A DNA stretch of 52,477 bases from JAZKFR01 sp040386295 (GTDB taxonomy: Bacteria; Pseudomonadota; Gammaproteobacteria; Burkholderiales; Rhodocyclaceae). Under the pieces are notes generated by a model that had not been told where the DNA came from, ran no database searches, and saw only the letters and a list, made by a program, of their open reading frames with translations. How positions within the stretch are numbered: the first letter of the stretch is position 1; every line of letters starts with the position of its first letter. The stretch spans positions 1-52,477 of the forward strand of contig JAZKFR010000038.1 in assembly GCA_040386295.1 (NCBI GenBank), written 5' to 3'. Of this stretch, positions 35,179-43,459 are shown in pieces. Made by a program: the position numbers and the translations under genes.

Positions 35179-36479
35179 GAACCGCCTTCTTCACGCAAAA
35201 CATCAAGCAGGGCGGACTCGATACCTTCGTCCTGAATTTGCTGAGCAGCTGGCCTGGAGCTGAAGAGATCGTCCTCTTTTGCAATCGTTCGCATCCCGGA
35301 TTCGACACACTGCACCAACAGTTGGCCGGGAAAGCGACCGTTGTGCCGTACGATTTCTTCATCGCTCAGGACATCAGCCTGCGTTTGGCGCGGGCGCCTA
35401 GCCTACTCCGCCTCGGCTTCCGCGCGGCTTTCTGGTTGTTTGGTTTTCCTTATCTGGTTTTTAAAACAGCGCAGCTCTTCAAGCAGTTTGATCCCGACCG
35501 TTTGCTCGTGATTAACGGCGGCTATCCTGGTGGCGATGCCTGTCTGGCGGCGACCGTGGCGTGGGGTTGGCAATACCGTGGGCGCAAACAACGCGCCTGG
35601 CATAATTTTCATAATTTAGTGCTGCCTTATTCGCGGCAGCCGCTACGCAGATTTAAAGAACAACTGATTGATCGATTGGTCGCGCGCACGGCTGCCGGTT
35701 TTGTCACCGTATCGCAAGCGTGCATGGCGACGCTTGATAGCAGAGCGCCCTTGGCGACAGCGCAGAGAAGCTTCATTTATAACGGGATCGCGCCGTTGGC
35801 TGCAAAGACCGAAGCCAAAGCTGAGACGGCGCTGCTCAGCGAGCTAAGTTTGCCGGCCGATACACGCCTGATTCTCATGCTCGCCGTCTATGAGCCGAGG
35901 AAGGGGCACGCGTTTATCATCCACGCGATGGACGAGTTAGTGCGTCTTTGCCCGACGGCAGCGCTCCTAATTTGTGGCGATGGCAACGCGGCAGAAGTAG
36001 CCGCAGTTCAACGCTTGCGTGACGCGTCTGCGGTGGCGCAGCGGATTGTTTTGCAAGGCCACCGTCAGGACATCGCTCATTTGTTGGCACAGGCCAAGGT
36101 GCTGGTGCTGCCCTCGCAGGAACAAGAATCCTTCGGCTACACTGCTGCCGAAGCCATGTCCTGCGGCTGCCCGGTGGTGGTCACCGAGGTAGGTGGCTTA
36201 CCCGAGGTCGTCGACGACGGGGGCAGCGGCTACGTTGTGCCACGTGCAGATGCGTCTGCACTGGTAGCGCGGATTGCCGCGTTGCTCCAGGATGAGACGC
36301 TGAGGCAACGCATGGGCGACGCAGGTAAAGCCCGTTATCACGCCTTATTCCGCGCTGCCTGCATGTCGGCTCAGTATTTTCGTCTGCTGGAAACGTCGGA
36401 TCAAACAAACGACGCTGCGGCAAGGCAAGCGCAGGCAAGCCCCCCCAATCAGTCGGCTCAACCCACACGGGCTGAATAA
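35175..36479 (+). CDS. Glycosyltransferase family 4
   Basis: A TTG at 35175 overlaps the previous stop (TTGA) and gives a natural N-terminus RTAFFTQNIKQGGLDTFV; upstream codons in the frame belong to the methyltransferase gene. The 434-residue GT-B enzyme has VSQACMATL, LMLAVYEPRKGH and the GT4 donor signature LPSQEQESFGYTAAEAMSCGCPVV with E-x7-E. The C-terminal 20 residues are low-complexity Gln/Ala-rich. It transfers an unidentified sugar to the growing glycan. Confidence 0.85.
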   Translation: MRTAFFTQNIKQGGLDTFVLNLLSSWPGAEEIVLFCNRSHPGFDTLHQQLAGKATVVPYDFFIAQDISLRLARAPSLLRLGFRAAFWLFGFPYLVFKTAQLFKQFDPDRLLVINGGYPGGDACLAATVAWGWQYRGRKQRAWHNFHNLVLPYSRQPLRRFKEQLIDRLVARTAAGFVTVSQACMATLDSRAPLATAQRSFIYNGIAPLAAKTEAKAETALLSELSLPADTRLILMLAVYEPRKGHAFIIHAMDELVRLCPTAALLICGDGNAAEVAAVQRLRDASAVAQRIVLQGHRQDIAHLLAQAKVLVLPSQEQESFGYTAAEAMSCGCPVVVTEVGGLPEVVDDGGSGYVVPRADASALVARIAALLQDETLRQRMGDAGKARYHALFRAACMSAQYFRLLETSDQTNDAAARQAQASPPNQSAQPTRAE

Positions 36480-36507
36480 GCCTACTTAAATCATCAGCGA
36501 GGTAGCA

Positions 36508-37284
36508 ATGAAAGTAGTCATTCTCTGTGGCGGTTACGGCACGCGCATACGTGACGTGAGCGACGATATTCCCAAGCCCATGATTCCGATTGGCCGTTTT
36601 CCTATTCTCTGGCACATCATGAAGTACTACGCGAGCTACGGTCATCGCGACTTTGTGCTTTGCCTCGGATACAAAAGCCATGTAATCAAGGATTTCTTCC
36701 TGAACTACGAAGCGCATACCAAGGATTTCACGATCGATCTTGGGCGCAAAGATAAGCTCACCTTCCATACCGAGCATGAGGAATCTGACTGGACAGTGAC
36801 GCTCGCCGAGACCGGGCTCGGCGCCATGACGGGGGCACGCATCAAGCGTATCCAAAAATATGTAGGTGACGAGGATTTCATGCTGACCTACGGCGATGGC
36901 GTCGGCAACGTCGATCTTGACGCCTTGCTCAAGACCCACCAGCAACACGGTCGGGCGCTCACCGTAACCGGCGTTCGTCCACCCGGACGTTTTGGCGAGC
37001 TCAGGCACAGCGAGGGCGTAATCACTGAATTCAACGAGAAACCGCAAGCCACCGGAGGCCGCATTTCGGGCGGCTATTTTGTCGCCACGCGCAAATTATT
37101 CGATTATTTGAACGATGACGAAACACTGGTTTTCGAGCAGCAACCGATGCGTGAGCTCGTTACCGAGCGGCAATTGGGCGTCTTTGAACACGATGGCTTC
37201 TGGCAGCCGATGGATACCAGCCGCGAATACCAGTTGCTTAATTCGCTTTACGATCACGGAGGTGCGCCTTGGGTACGTTGGTAA
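36508..37284 (+). CDS. rfbF: Glucose-1-phosphate cytidylyltransferase
   Basis: The 258-residue enzyme begins KVVILCGGYGTRIRD, followed by DIPKPMIPIG, TYGDGVGNVDL and FWQPMDTSREYQLL, all diagnostic of RfbF/DdhA. It makes CDP-glucose from CTP and glucose 1-phosphate. GAGG precedes the ATG. It overlaps rfbG by 16 bases and starts the CDP-deoxyhexose branch. Confidence 0.93.
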   Translation: MKVVILCGGYGTRIRDVSDDIPKPMIPIGRFPILWHIMKYYASYGHRDFVLCLGYKSHVIKDFFLNYEAHTKDFTIDLGRKDKLTFHTEHEESDWTVTLAETGLGAMTGARIKRIQKYVGDEDFMLTYGDGVGNVDLDALLKTHQQHGRALTVTGVRPPGRFGELRHSEGVITEFNEKPQATGGRISGGYFVATRKLFDYLNDDETLVFEQQPMRELVTERQLGVFEHDGFWQPMDTSREYQLLNSLYDHGGAPWVRW

Positions 37285-38354
37285 AAGATGCTTACCTAGG
37301 CGTTTTTCGCGGCAAACGCGTTCTGGTAACGGGGCATACTGGATTCAAAGGCTCCTGGCTGACCCTATTACTCACCTCTTTAGGTGCTGAAGTGATGGGT
37401 TATGCGCTGCCGGCTCAAGATGCAGAAAGCCACTTCGCCTGCCTGGGTCTCGAAGACTCAATTCGCCACATCACGGGGGATATTCGTGATGGTGCACGCG
37501 TGCTGGCCGAAGTCTCGGCTTTTCAGCCAGAAATCGTTTTTCATTTGGCGGCACAGGCGCTAGTGCGACCGTCCTACTTTGACCCCAAAACAACTTTTGA
37601 CGTCAATCTTGGCGGCGGGGTCAATCTTCTAGAAGCGGTGCGGCAATGCGCTAGCGTGCGCGCACTGGTCTTTGTCACCTCTGATAAGTGTTACGAAAAT
37701 CTAGAGTGGATATGGGGCTACCGCGAATCGGACACGCTCGGCGGACACGATCCTTACAGCGCCTCCAAAGGCGCCGTCGAACTGGTCTTCTCGTCGTATT
37801 TGCGCTCGTTCTTCGCGCAGCGAGCAGACTTCGGCGCCGCCAGCGTGCGCGCGGGTAACGTCATCGGGGGCGGGGATTGGGCGGCAGATCGTATTGTCCC
37901 CGACTGCATTCGCGCCCTACGCGCCGGGCAGCCGATCATTATTCGCAGCCCTGAGGCGACACGCCCTTGGCAGCACGTACTCGAACCGCTATCGGGCTAC
38001 CTCAAGTTGGCGGCGAGTTTATACGAGCACGGACACGCTTACGCTGGCGCTTGGAATTTTGGCCCGCATGTGGGCGATGTGCGCACGGTGCTCGACGTAG
38101 CCAAGACCCTTGCGGCGCAATTTGAGCAGGCGCAAGTGCTTGTCGATGCGCCACAACACAAAGTACACGAAGCGCAGTTGCTTCAACTCAACAGCGACAA
38201 GGCGCGCCAGCGCTTAAACTGGGACACGCGCTGGGATTTTGCACAAACCTTGGCGGCGACGGGTGGCTGGTACAAAGCAGTGCTGATCGAGGGCAAACCA
38301 GCCACGCTCGTTTCGCGCGAACAAATTTCTCAATACTACGGAGGCCAACTGTGA
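37269..38354 (+). CDS. rfbG: CDP-glucose 4,6-dehydratase
   Basis: A TTG start has GGAGGT five bases upstream. The 361-residue SDR has VLVTGHTGFKGSWL, HLAAQALVRPSY, VTSDKCYEN, DPYSASKGAVEL and RAGNVIGGGDWA, the RfbG/DdhB signature. It makes CDP-4-keto-6-deoxyglucose. In dideoxyhexose pathways RfbH follows; here it does not, and an RmlC-like and an SDR gene follow instead. Confidence 0.93.
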   Translation: MGTLVKDAYLGVFRGKRVLVTGHTGFKGSWLTLLLTSLGAEVMGYALPAQDAESHFACLGLEDSIRHITGDIRDGARVLAEVSAFQPEIVFHLAAQALVRPSYFDPKTTFDVNLGGGVNLLEAVRQCASVRALVFVTSDKCYENLEWIWGYRESDTLGGHDPYSASKGAVELVFSSYLRSFFAQRADFGAASVRAGNVIGGGDWAADRIVPDCIRALRAGQPIIIRSPEATRPWQHVLEPLSGYLKLAASLYEHGHAYAGAWNFGPHVGDVRTVLDVAKTLAAQFEQAQVLVDAPQHKVHEAQLLQLNSDKARQRLNWDTRWDFAQTLAATGGWYKAVLIEGKPATLVSREQISQYYGGQL

Positions 38355-38800
38355 TTGATGGCGTCATCGTGACCCCCTTAAAACAAATCGCCGACGAGCG
38401 GGGAAAAGTCATGCACATGCTGCGCAACGATGCGCCGCATTTTGCTGGCTTCGGCGAAATCTATTTCTCTACCGTCCATCCCGGCGCAATCAAGGGCTGG
38501 CACGTGCATCAGCGGATGATCCTGAATTACGCAGTACCGCAGGGCATGATCAAATTCGTTCTCTACGACGACCGCCCTGGCAGTAAAACGCAAGGCGTGG
38601 TGCAGGAGCTCTTTCTCGGCGTCGACAACTACTGTTTGGTCACCGTGCCGCCCAGGGTTTGGAACGGCTTTAAGGGGATCGGTACGGAGACCGCACTGGT
38701 GGCCAATTGCGCGAGTATTGCGCACGACCCGTATGAGATCGAACGCAAAGATCCGTTCGATCCTGCGATTCCCTACGACTGGGCGATCAAACACCGATGA
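38351..38800 (+). CDS. RmlC-like CDP-4-keto-6-deoxysugar 3,5-epimerase
   Basis: The 149-residue cupin starts at a GTG overlapping the rfbG stop, with GGAGG six bases upstream. HPGAIKGWHVHQRM holds the catalytic-type histidine of RmlC, and VPPRVWNGFKGI the second loop. RmlC proper is about 180 residues, so this is a short member, as found in CDP-sugar clusters. It probably epimerises C3 and/or C5 of CDP-4-keto-6-deoxyglucose. Confidence 0.82.
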   Translation: MIDGVIVTPLKQIADERGKVMHMLRNDAPHFAGFGEIYFSTVHPGAIKGWHVHQRMILNYAVPQGMIKFVLYDDRPGSKTQGVVQELFLGVDNYCLVTVPPRVWNGFKGIGTETALVANCASIAHDPYEIERKDPFDPAIPYDWAIKHR

Positions 38801-38807
38801 AACACCA

Positions 38808-39794
38808 ATGAAACAGCGCGTCCTAATTACCGGCGGCCTTGGCTACGTCGGCGGTCGCATCGCGCAAGCGCTGCTTACAGCGGGCCATTCAGTACGTTGC
38901 GGCACGCGCCGCGCAAACTTGTCGGCACCGGCGTGGCTGCCTGAGATGGCACTGGTCAGGCTCGACTGGGCGTCGCCCGATTCGCTCGCTGAGGCCTGTC
39001 GCGGCATCGAATGCGTTATTCATCTGGCCGCCATGAACGAAATCGAATCAGCGCAAGATCCGCTAGGTGCTTTGCAGATGAATGGCTTAGCCAGCTTGCG
39101 CCTACTCGAAGCCGCCAAACACGCCGCTGTTCGACGCTTTATTTATTTTTCAACGGCGCATGTCTATGGCGCACCGTTGCAAGGTGAGATTAGCGAAACC
39201 AGCCTGCCGCGACCGATCCATCCTTACGCCATCACGCACAAAGTGGCCGAAGATTTTGTGTCGGCTGCACACGATCAGAAGCAAATCGAAGGGCTGGTCA
39301 TTCGCCTATCGAATGGCTTTGGCGCACCACTGACGGCACAAATCGATCGCTGGACGCTGTTAGTCAACGATCTATGCCGCCAAGCCGTGACTCGGGGTGA
39401 ACTCAGTTTGAACAGCGCAGGCACTCAGTTGCGCGACTTCATTACGCTAGCCGACGTTGCGCGCGCGGTGAATCATCTGTTGCAACTCGATGTAACCCAG
39501 CTCGGCGATGGTTTGTTCAATTTAGGCAGCGGCGAATCCGTGTCTATCTTCGCAATGGCGCAACGCATTGCTGGACGTTGGCACGCGTTGAGCGGGCAAA
39601 CTGCGCCCATCATCAGACCAGAACCGAAGCCAGCAGCAAACTCGAACAGCAATAGTCTCACCGTAGCGGCGCTCAACTACCGTTGCGCTAAGCTCGCTGC
39701 GACTGGCTTTGCGCTTACTTCGCAAGTCGACCGCGAGATCGACGACACCCTGCGTTTGTGCACACAAGCGTTTGGCCAGCAAAGAAAAATATGA
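38808..39794 (+). CDS. NAD-dependent epimerase/dehydratase (probable CDP-4-ketosugar reductase)
   Basis: The ATG at 38808 gives a 328-residue SDR beginning KQRVLITGGLGYVGGRI, with CVIHLAAMNEIES, YFSTAHVYGAP and HPYAITHKVAED where Y-x-x-x-K is the catalytic pair. By position it should reduce the C4 ketone of the epimerised CDP sugar, finishing a CDP-6-deoxyhexose. It ends in an ATGA overlap with the next gene. Confidence 0.8.
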   Translation: MKQRVLITGGLGYVGGRIAQALLTAGHSVRCGTRRANLSAPAWLPEMALVRLDWASPDSLAEACRGIECVIHLAAMNEIESAQDPLGALQMNGLASLRLLEAAKHAAVRRFIYFSTAHVYGAPLQGEISETSLPRPIHPYAITHKVAEDFVSAAHDQKQIEGLVIRLSNGFGAPLTAQIDRWTLLVNDLCRQAVTRGELSLNSAGTQLRDFITLADVARAVNHLLQLDVTQLGDGLFNLGSGESVSIFAMAQRIAGRWHALSGQTAPIIRPEPKPAANSNSNSLTVAALNYRCAKLAATGFALTSQVDREIDDTLRLCTQAFGQQRKI

Positions 39795-40678
39795 CCAATC
39801 CACGCGTCTCGATTGTCATCCCGACCTATAACCATGCGCACTTCTTACGCACGGCGCTAGATTCAATCCTGGCGCAGACCGTGCAGGATTGGGAAGCCAT
39901 CGTCGTCAATAACTTTTCTACTGACGATACGATCGAGGTAGTTCAGTCCTACGACGACGCGCGCATCAAACTGGTTAATTTTGCTAACCACGGAATCATC
40001 TCTGCTGCGCGCAATCATGGCCTATCTTTGACGCAAGCCCCGCTCGTCGCGTTTCTCGACTCGGACGACGCTTGGTATCCAAACAAGCTCGCGCTGTGTT
40101 TGGACAAACTGGCGCAAGGATATGACCTGGTGTGCCATGGCGAACTTTGGTTAGGGCCTGAGCAAAGGCGACGTACAGTGCACTACGGCCCTGCCGCCAG
40201 GGCGAGCTACGCAAGCTTGCTCCTGCAAGGTAATTGCCTGTCGACCTCAGCTGTGGTCGTGCGCAGGGAATGCCTGGAGCAGGTTGGCGCGTTCAGCGTT
40301 CTGCCAGAATTTGTCACTGCCGAAGATTACGAACTGTGGCTTAAATTAGCGCGCGCAGGCGTGCGCATCGCCTTCCTTGAAGACATCCTGGGTGAATACT
40401 TGATTCATGAGGCGAACCAAAGCCGCGCCGCATTGCGCAATATGCAGGCGGTCATGGCCGTCTTCAAAGAGCATAGCGCGGCGCTGCCTGAGCAGGTTCC
40501 GGCGCGGCGTTTGCGTCGGCGCGAAGCCATTATTTTTTATAGCGGCGCACGCGGTTTACAAGACAGCGGACAGTACCGGCAGGCATGGCCGTATTTTTTC
40601 AAAGCAGTGCTGCATTACCCCTGGGTTCTGCGCTTTTATGCCGCGATGCTGCTTAATGCCCTCGGGCGACGACCATGA
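39791..40678 (+). CDS. Glycosyltransferase family 2
   Basis: The ATG at 39791 overlaps the previous stop. The 295-residue GT-A enzyme has VSIVIPTYNHAHFLRTALDSIL, AFLDSDDAWYPNKL with the D-x-D-type motif, and AEDYELWLKLARAG. It is soluble and transfers one sugar, possibly the CDP-6-deoxyhexose made by the four genes before it. Confidence 0.88.
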   Translation: MTNPRVSIVIPTYNHAHFLRTALDSILAQTVQDWEAIVVNNFSTDDTIEVVQSYDDARIKLVNFANHGIISAARNHGLSLTQAPLVAFLDSDDAWYPNKLALCLDKLAQGYDLVCHGELWLGPEQRRRTVHYGPAARASYASLLLQGNCLSTSAVVVRRECLEQVGAFSVLPEFVTAEDYELWLKLARAGVRIAFLEDILGEYLIHEANQSRAALRNMQAVMAVFKEHSAALPEQVPARRLRRREAIIFYSGARGLQDSGQYRQAWPYFFKAVLHYPWVLRFYAAMLLNALGRRP

Positions 40679-40690
40679 AGGCTTAAGCGG

Positions 40691-41470
40691 ATGAGACTGC
40701 GTCGTTTTATTACGCGATCGATTGCGCAAGCGATCGCTGCTGCCAATTGCTTTCGCTTGCCGCCAGAAGGTTTACGCGTGCTCATGTATCACGCGATCGG
40801 GACGCCCGCGCTGGGCGATCAATTAGGTTTATTTTCCTTATCGCGCGAACGCTTTCAGCAGCATATGCGTTGGCTTGCAGCGCAAGCGCGCTTTAAGGTC
40901 GTCGCGCTGACGGAAAGCGTACTCGCGGCGCAGGGGCGCCGCGTTGCGATTAGCTTTGACGACGGCTATCTAGACAACCTGGAAGTCGCAGCGCCCATTC
41001 TGAGCGAGCTAGGCTTACCGTTTACGGTGTTCGTCACTTCAGAATTTGTCCGTACCGGCAAGCCAGGCTTTCTCTCTCCGTCGGCTCTGCGTAGCTTGGC
41101 CGCTTTACCCGGCGCGCAAATCGGCGCACACGGGGCAAATCACCTAGACCTAGCGCAATGCGACGAGCCGACTTTGCACGCCGAATTGCGCTCCAGCCGA
41201 GACTACCTAGAAGATGTGCTGGGCAGCCCGGTGCGCATGCTGGCGTATCCGTATGGCGCAGCCAATCTCCGTGTCAGAGCAGCTGCGCTGGCGGCGGGTT
41301 ATCGACTCGGAGCCTGTAGTCAGGCGGGCATTAACCGCGCTCAGCGTGATCCTCTGTTATTGCGCCGCACTGAAGTGCTCGCTTGCGATAACGCACGCGT
41401 ATTTGCGCAAAAGCTACATGGCGATTGGGATTGGTATCGTTGGCGCAGGCAGGATCCGGCATGTTTTTAA
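40691..41470 (+). CDS. Polysaccharide deacetylase (NodB family)
   Basis: The 259-residue protein contains VAISFDDGYLDNL (motif 1, D-D), IGAHGANHLDLAQC (motif 2, H-x3-H) and MLAYPYGAANLRVRAAALAAGY (motif 3), the metal-binding and catalytic features of carbohydrate esterase family 4. There is no obvious signal peptide, so it may act on a cytoplasmic lipid-linked intermediate, removing an N-acetyl group. Confidence 0.85.
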   Translation: MRLRRFITRSIAQAIAAANCFRLPPEGLRVLMYHAIGTPALGDQLGLFSLSRERFQQHMRWLAAQARFKVVALTESVLAAQGRRVAISFDDGYLDNLEVAAPILSELGLPFTVFVTSEFVRTGKPGFLSPSALRSLAALPGAQIGAHGANHLDLAQCDEPTLHAELRSSRDYLEDVLGSPVRMLAYPYGAANLRVRAAALAAGYRLGACSQAGINRAQRDPLLLRRTEVLACDNARVFAQKLHGDWDWYRWRRQDPACF

Positions 41471-42462
41471 ACTCGCCCCTTATTTCTGCCAGCGCTTTTC
41501 CCGTGACGCTGGTCATCCCGATTCTGAATGAGGCCGAGTCCTTGCCTGAATTGCTGCAGGCGATCAAGGCACAAAAGCATCGTCCCGACGAGATGATTTT
41601 TTCTGATGCCGGATCATCCGATGGCAGCGTCGCCTTAATCGAGGCTTGGTGGCAACGCGAAGCCTGGGTCGGAGCGGCGTGTCGGGTGCTTGTTCTACCC
41701 GGCGCGATGCCGGGCGCCGGGCGCAACGCAGGGGTACGCCTTGCACGCAACGGCTGGATTGCTTTTCTCGACGGCGGCATCACGCCGCACCACGATTGGT
41801 TGCAACAGCTGTGTCGTCATGCCCGAGAAAACAAAGCGCTGGCCGTCTTCGGTCTATGCCATTTTTCAGCACAGAGCTCGTTTGCCAAAACAGTCTGCGC
41901 TTTGTCCTATGGCTACGGCGCGCTACACCCGGTGATCCCAGCTTCTTTGTTCGCGCGCCCGCTCTTTGAAGCCATCGGCTTCTTTCCTGAACACTTACGT
42001 GCTGGCGAAGATATTGTTTGGGTCAATGCCTTAGTCGCGCGCTATGGTTCGCGCGAAGTGTGCAGCGCGGCGCGCGTTGAGTACACGCACTTCCCGCAGG
42101 GCTGGCGCCAGGTGGTACGCAAGTGGCGCTTGACCGAAGCGCATTGCGTATTCGCCGGGGTCAGAACAACACAACAAGCGCTCTATTTACTCGGCTTGCC
42201 CACCCTGTATCTACTGCTAGGTTTCGGCGGCAGCGTAGGCTTAGCCACCTTCACCGCTTATCTTGCCTTGCGCGGGGTGATCGACCCGATACGACGTAGT
42301 GCGGATCGCCCTTGGTGGCGCGGACGTCCCAGCGCAGCGCTGAGGGCACCGCTGCTAGTCCTTGCCCTAGACCTCAGCAAATGGTTCGGGATCATGCAAG
42401 GTATCGCGCTCAAATGCTGGCGCAAGCTTGCGCTTAGCGAGGAACAAAATGCTCGCCGTTGA
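41461..42462 (+). CDS. Glycosyltransferase family 2 with C-terminal membrane segments
   Basis: The ATG at 41461 overlaps the deacetylase by ten bases. The 333-residue protein has VTLVIPILNEAESLPELLQ, IFSDAGSSDGS, PGAGRNAGVRLARNGWIAFLDGG and GEDIVWVNAL typical of GT2. Hydrophobic stretches near residues 235-270 (ALYLLGLPTLYLLLGFGGSVGLATF) suggest a membrane-anchored enzyme. Donor and acceptor are unknown. Confidence 0.83.
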   Translation: MFLNSPLISASAFPVTLVIPILNEAESLPELLQAIKAQKHRPDEMIFSDAGSSDGSVALIEAWWQREAWVGAACRVLVLPGAMPGAGRNAGVRLARNGWIAFLDGGITPHHDWLQQLCRHARENKALAVFGLCHFSAQSSFAKTVCALSYGYGALHPVIPASLFARPLFEAIGFFPEHLRAGEDIVWVNALVARYGSREVCSAARVEYTHFPQGWRQVVRKWRLTEAHCVFAGVRTTQQALYLLGLPTLYLLLGFGGSVGLATFTAYLALRGVIDPIRRSADRPWWRGRPSAALRAPLLVLALDLSKWFGIMQGIALKCWRKLALSEEQNARR

Positions 42463-43459
42463 ACCTCGGGAAGTACTGTTTCCCAGCGACACCCAGCTGC
42501 GTTATTACAGTTTGGCGCGCTATGCCCTGATCGATGCGCTACACCTGGCCGGGATTGGCCACGGCAGTCGCGTGCTGTTGCCCGGCTACCTATGCCGTGA
42601 TCTGCTGGCACCGCTGCATTTATTAGGTGCTCTCGCCTGTTGGTACGAAGTCGCGCCAGATTTATCACCGGCACAATCACCCGAGCTGTGGCCACAAGCG
42701 GACGCTGTGTTAGCCATCAATTACTTCGGTTTTGCGCAAGATCTAAGGCCATTCCAAAGCTATGCGCAGCGTACTGGCGCAGTGCTTATCGAAGACAACG
42801 CACACGGTTATCTGAGTCGAGATCAAGACGGTTGCTGGCTCGGCTGTCGTGCCACTTTGGGACTGTTTAGCCTGCGTAAAACCTTGCGTATTCCTGACGG
42901 TGCTGTGCTGTGGTTTAGCGCACTGCCCAGTACACGCACAATCCCGCAACAACTTCCGTTCTCTGGACACGGGCTTAATCCAGCGCAACTGAGCAAAGCC
43001 CGTTTGCGCCGCCTACCGCTGATCGGCGAAACGCTCTATCGGAGCTCAATAGCGCTCGCTCGATGGCTACGTAAGCAACGCACAGGCAGTGCAACGCCGA
43101 CGACAGACCCAAACTCTGAATATTTAGTACCTGGCTCGCCACAACCCTGGTCTGGATTACGCGCCGCACTAGCTGCTTGCGTCGCATCAAGAGAAATTGA
43201 ACGACGTCGAACAGCCTATCTACGCTGTGCAGAAATCGGCGTGCGCGTCGGCGCGCGGCCTATCTTTAGTCACTTACCCGATTATTGCGCGCCCTACGCC
43301 TTCGCCTTTCGCGCCGACCAAACAGCGCTCGACGCGATGCGACGCTATGCTGCCGAGCAGGGCTTCGATCTAGTCAGCTGGCCAGATCTACCTGAAGAAA
43401 TCGTCAGCCAAGCGCCAACGCATTATTGCAACGTATTTTTGATCAATTTCTTATGGTGA
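42449..43459 (+). CDS. Divergent DegT/DnrJ-like PLP enzyme
   Basis: The ATG at 42449 has GAGGAA just upstream. The 336-residue protein looks like a fold-type I aminotransferase: VLLPGYLC, LIEDNAHGYLS with D116 in the pyridine-nitrogen position, and FSLRKTLRIPDGAVL with K144 as the likely Schiff-base lysine. Overall it is far from standard sugar aminotransferases. It is not RfbH by motif. It could aminate a sugar or an activated precursor used by the FemAB-like protein encoded next, whose gene it overlaps by seven bases. Confidence 0.65.
   Translation: MLAVEPREVLFPSDTQLRYYSLARYALIDALHLAGIGHGSRVLLPGYLCRDLLAPLHLLGALACWYEVAPDLSPAQSPELWPQADAVLAINYFGFAQDLRPFQSYAQRTGAVLIEDNAHGYLSRDQDGCWLGCRATLGLFSLRKTLRIPDGAVLWFSALPSTRTIPQQLPFSGHGLNPAQLSKARLRRLPLIGETLYRSSIALARWLRKQRTGSATPTTDPNSEYLVPGSPQPWSGLRAALAACVASREIERRRTAYLRCAEIGVRVGARPIFSHLPDYCAPYAFAFRADQTALDAMRRYAAEQGFDLVSWPDLPEEIVSQAPTHYCNVFLINFLW

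Noticed and set aside
42449..43459. RfbH (CDP-4-keto-6-deoxyglucose-3-dehydrase) to complete a dideoxyhexose pathway
   Set aside because: RfbH has an iron-sulphur cluster and replaces the PLP lysine by histidine; this protein has a lysine at the expected place, is shorter and lies apart from rfbF/rfbG.
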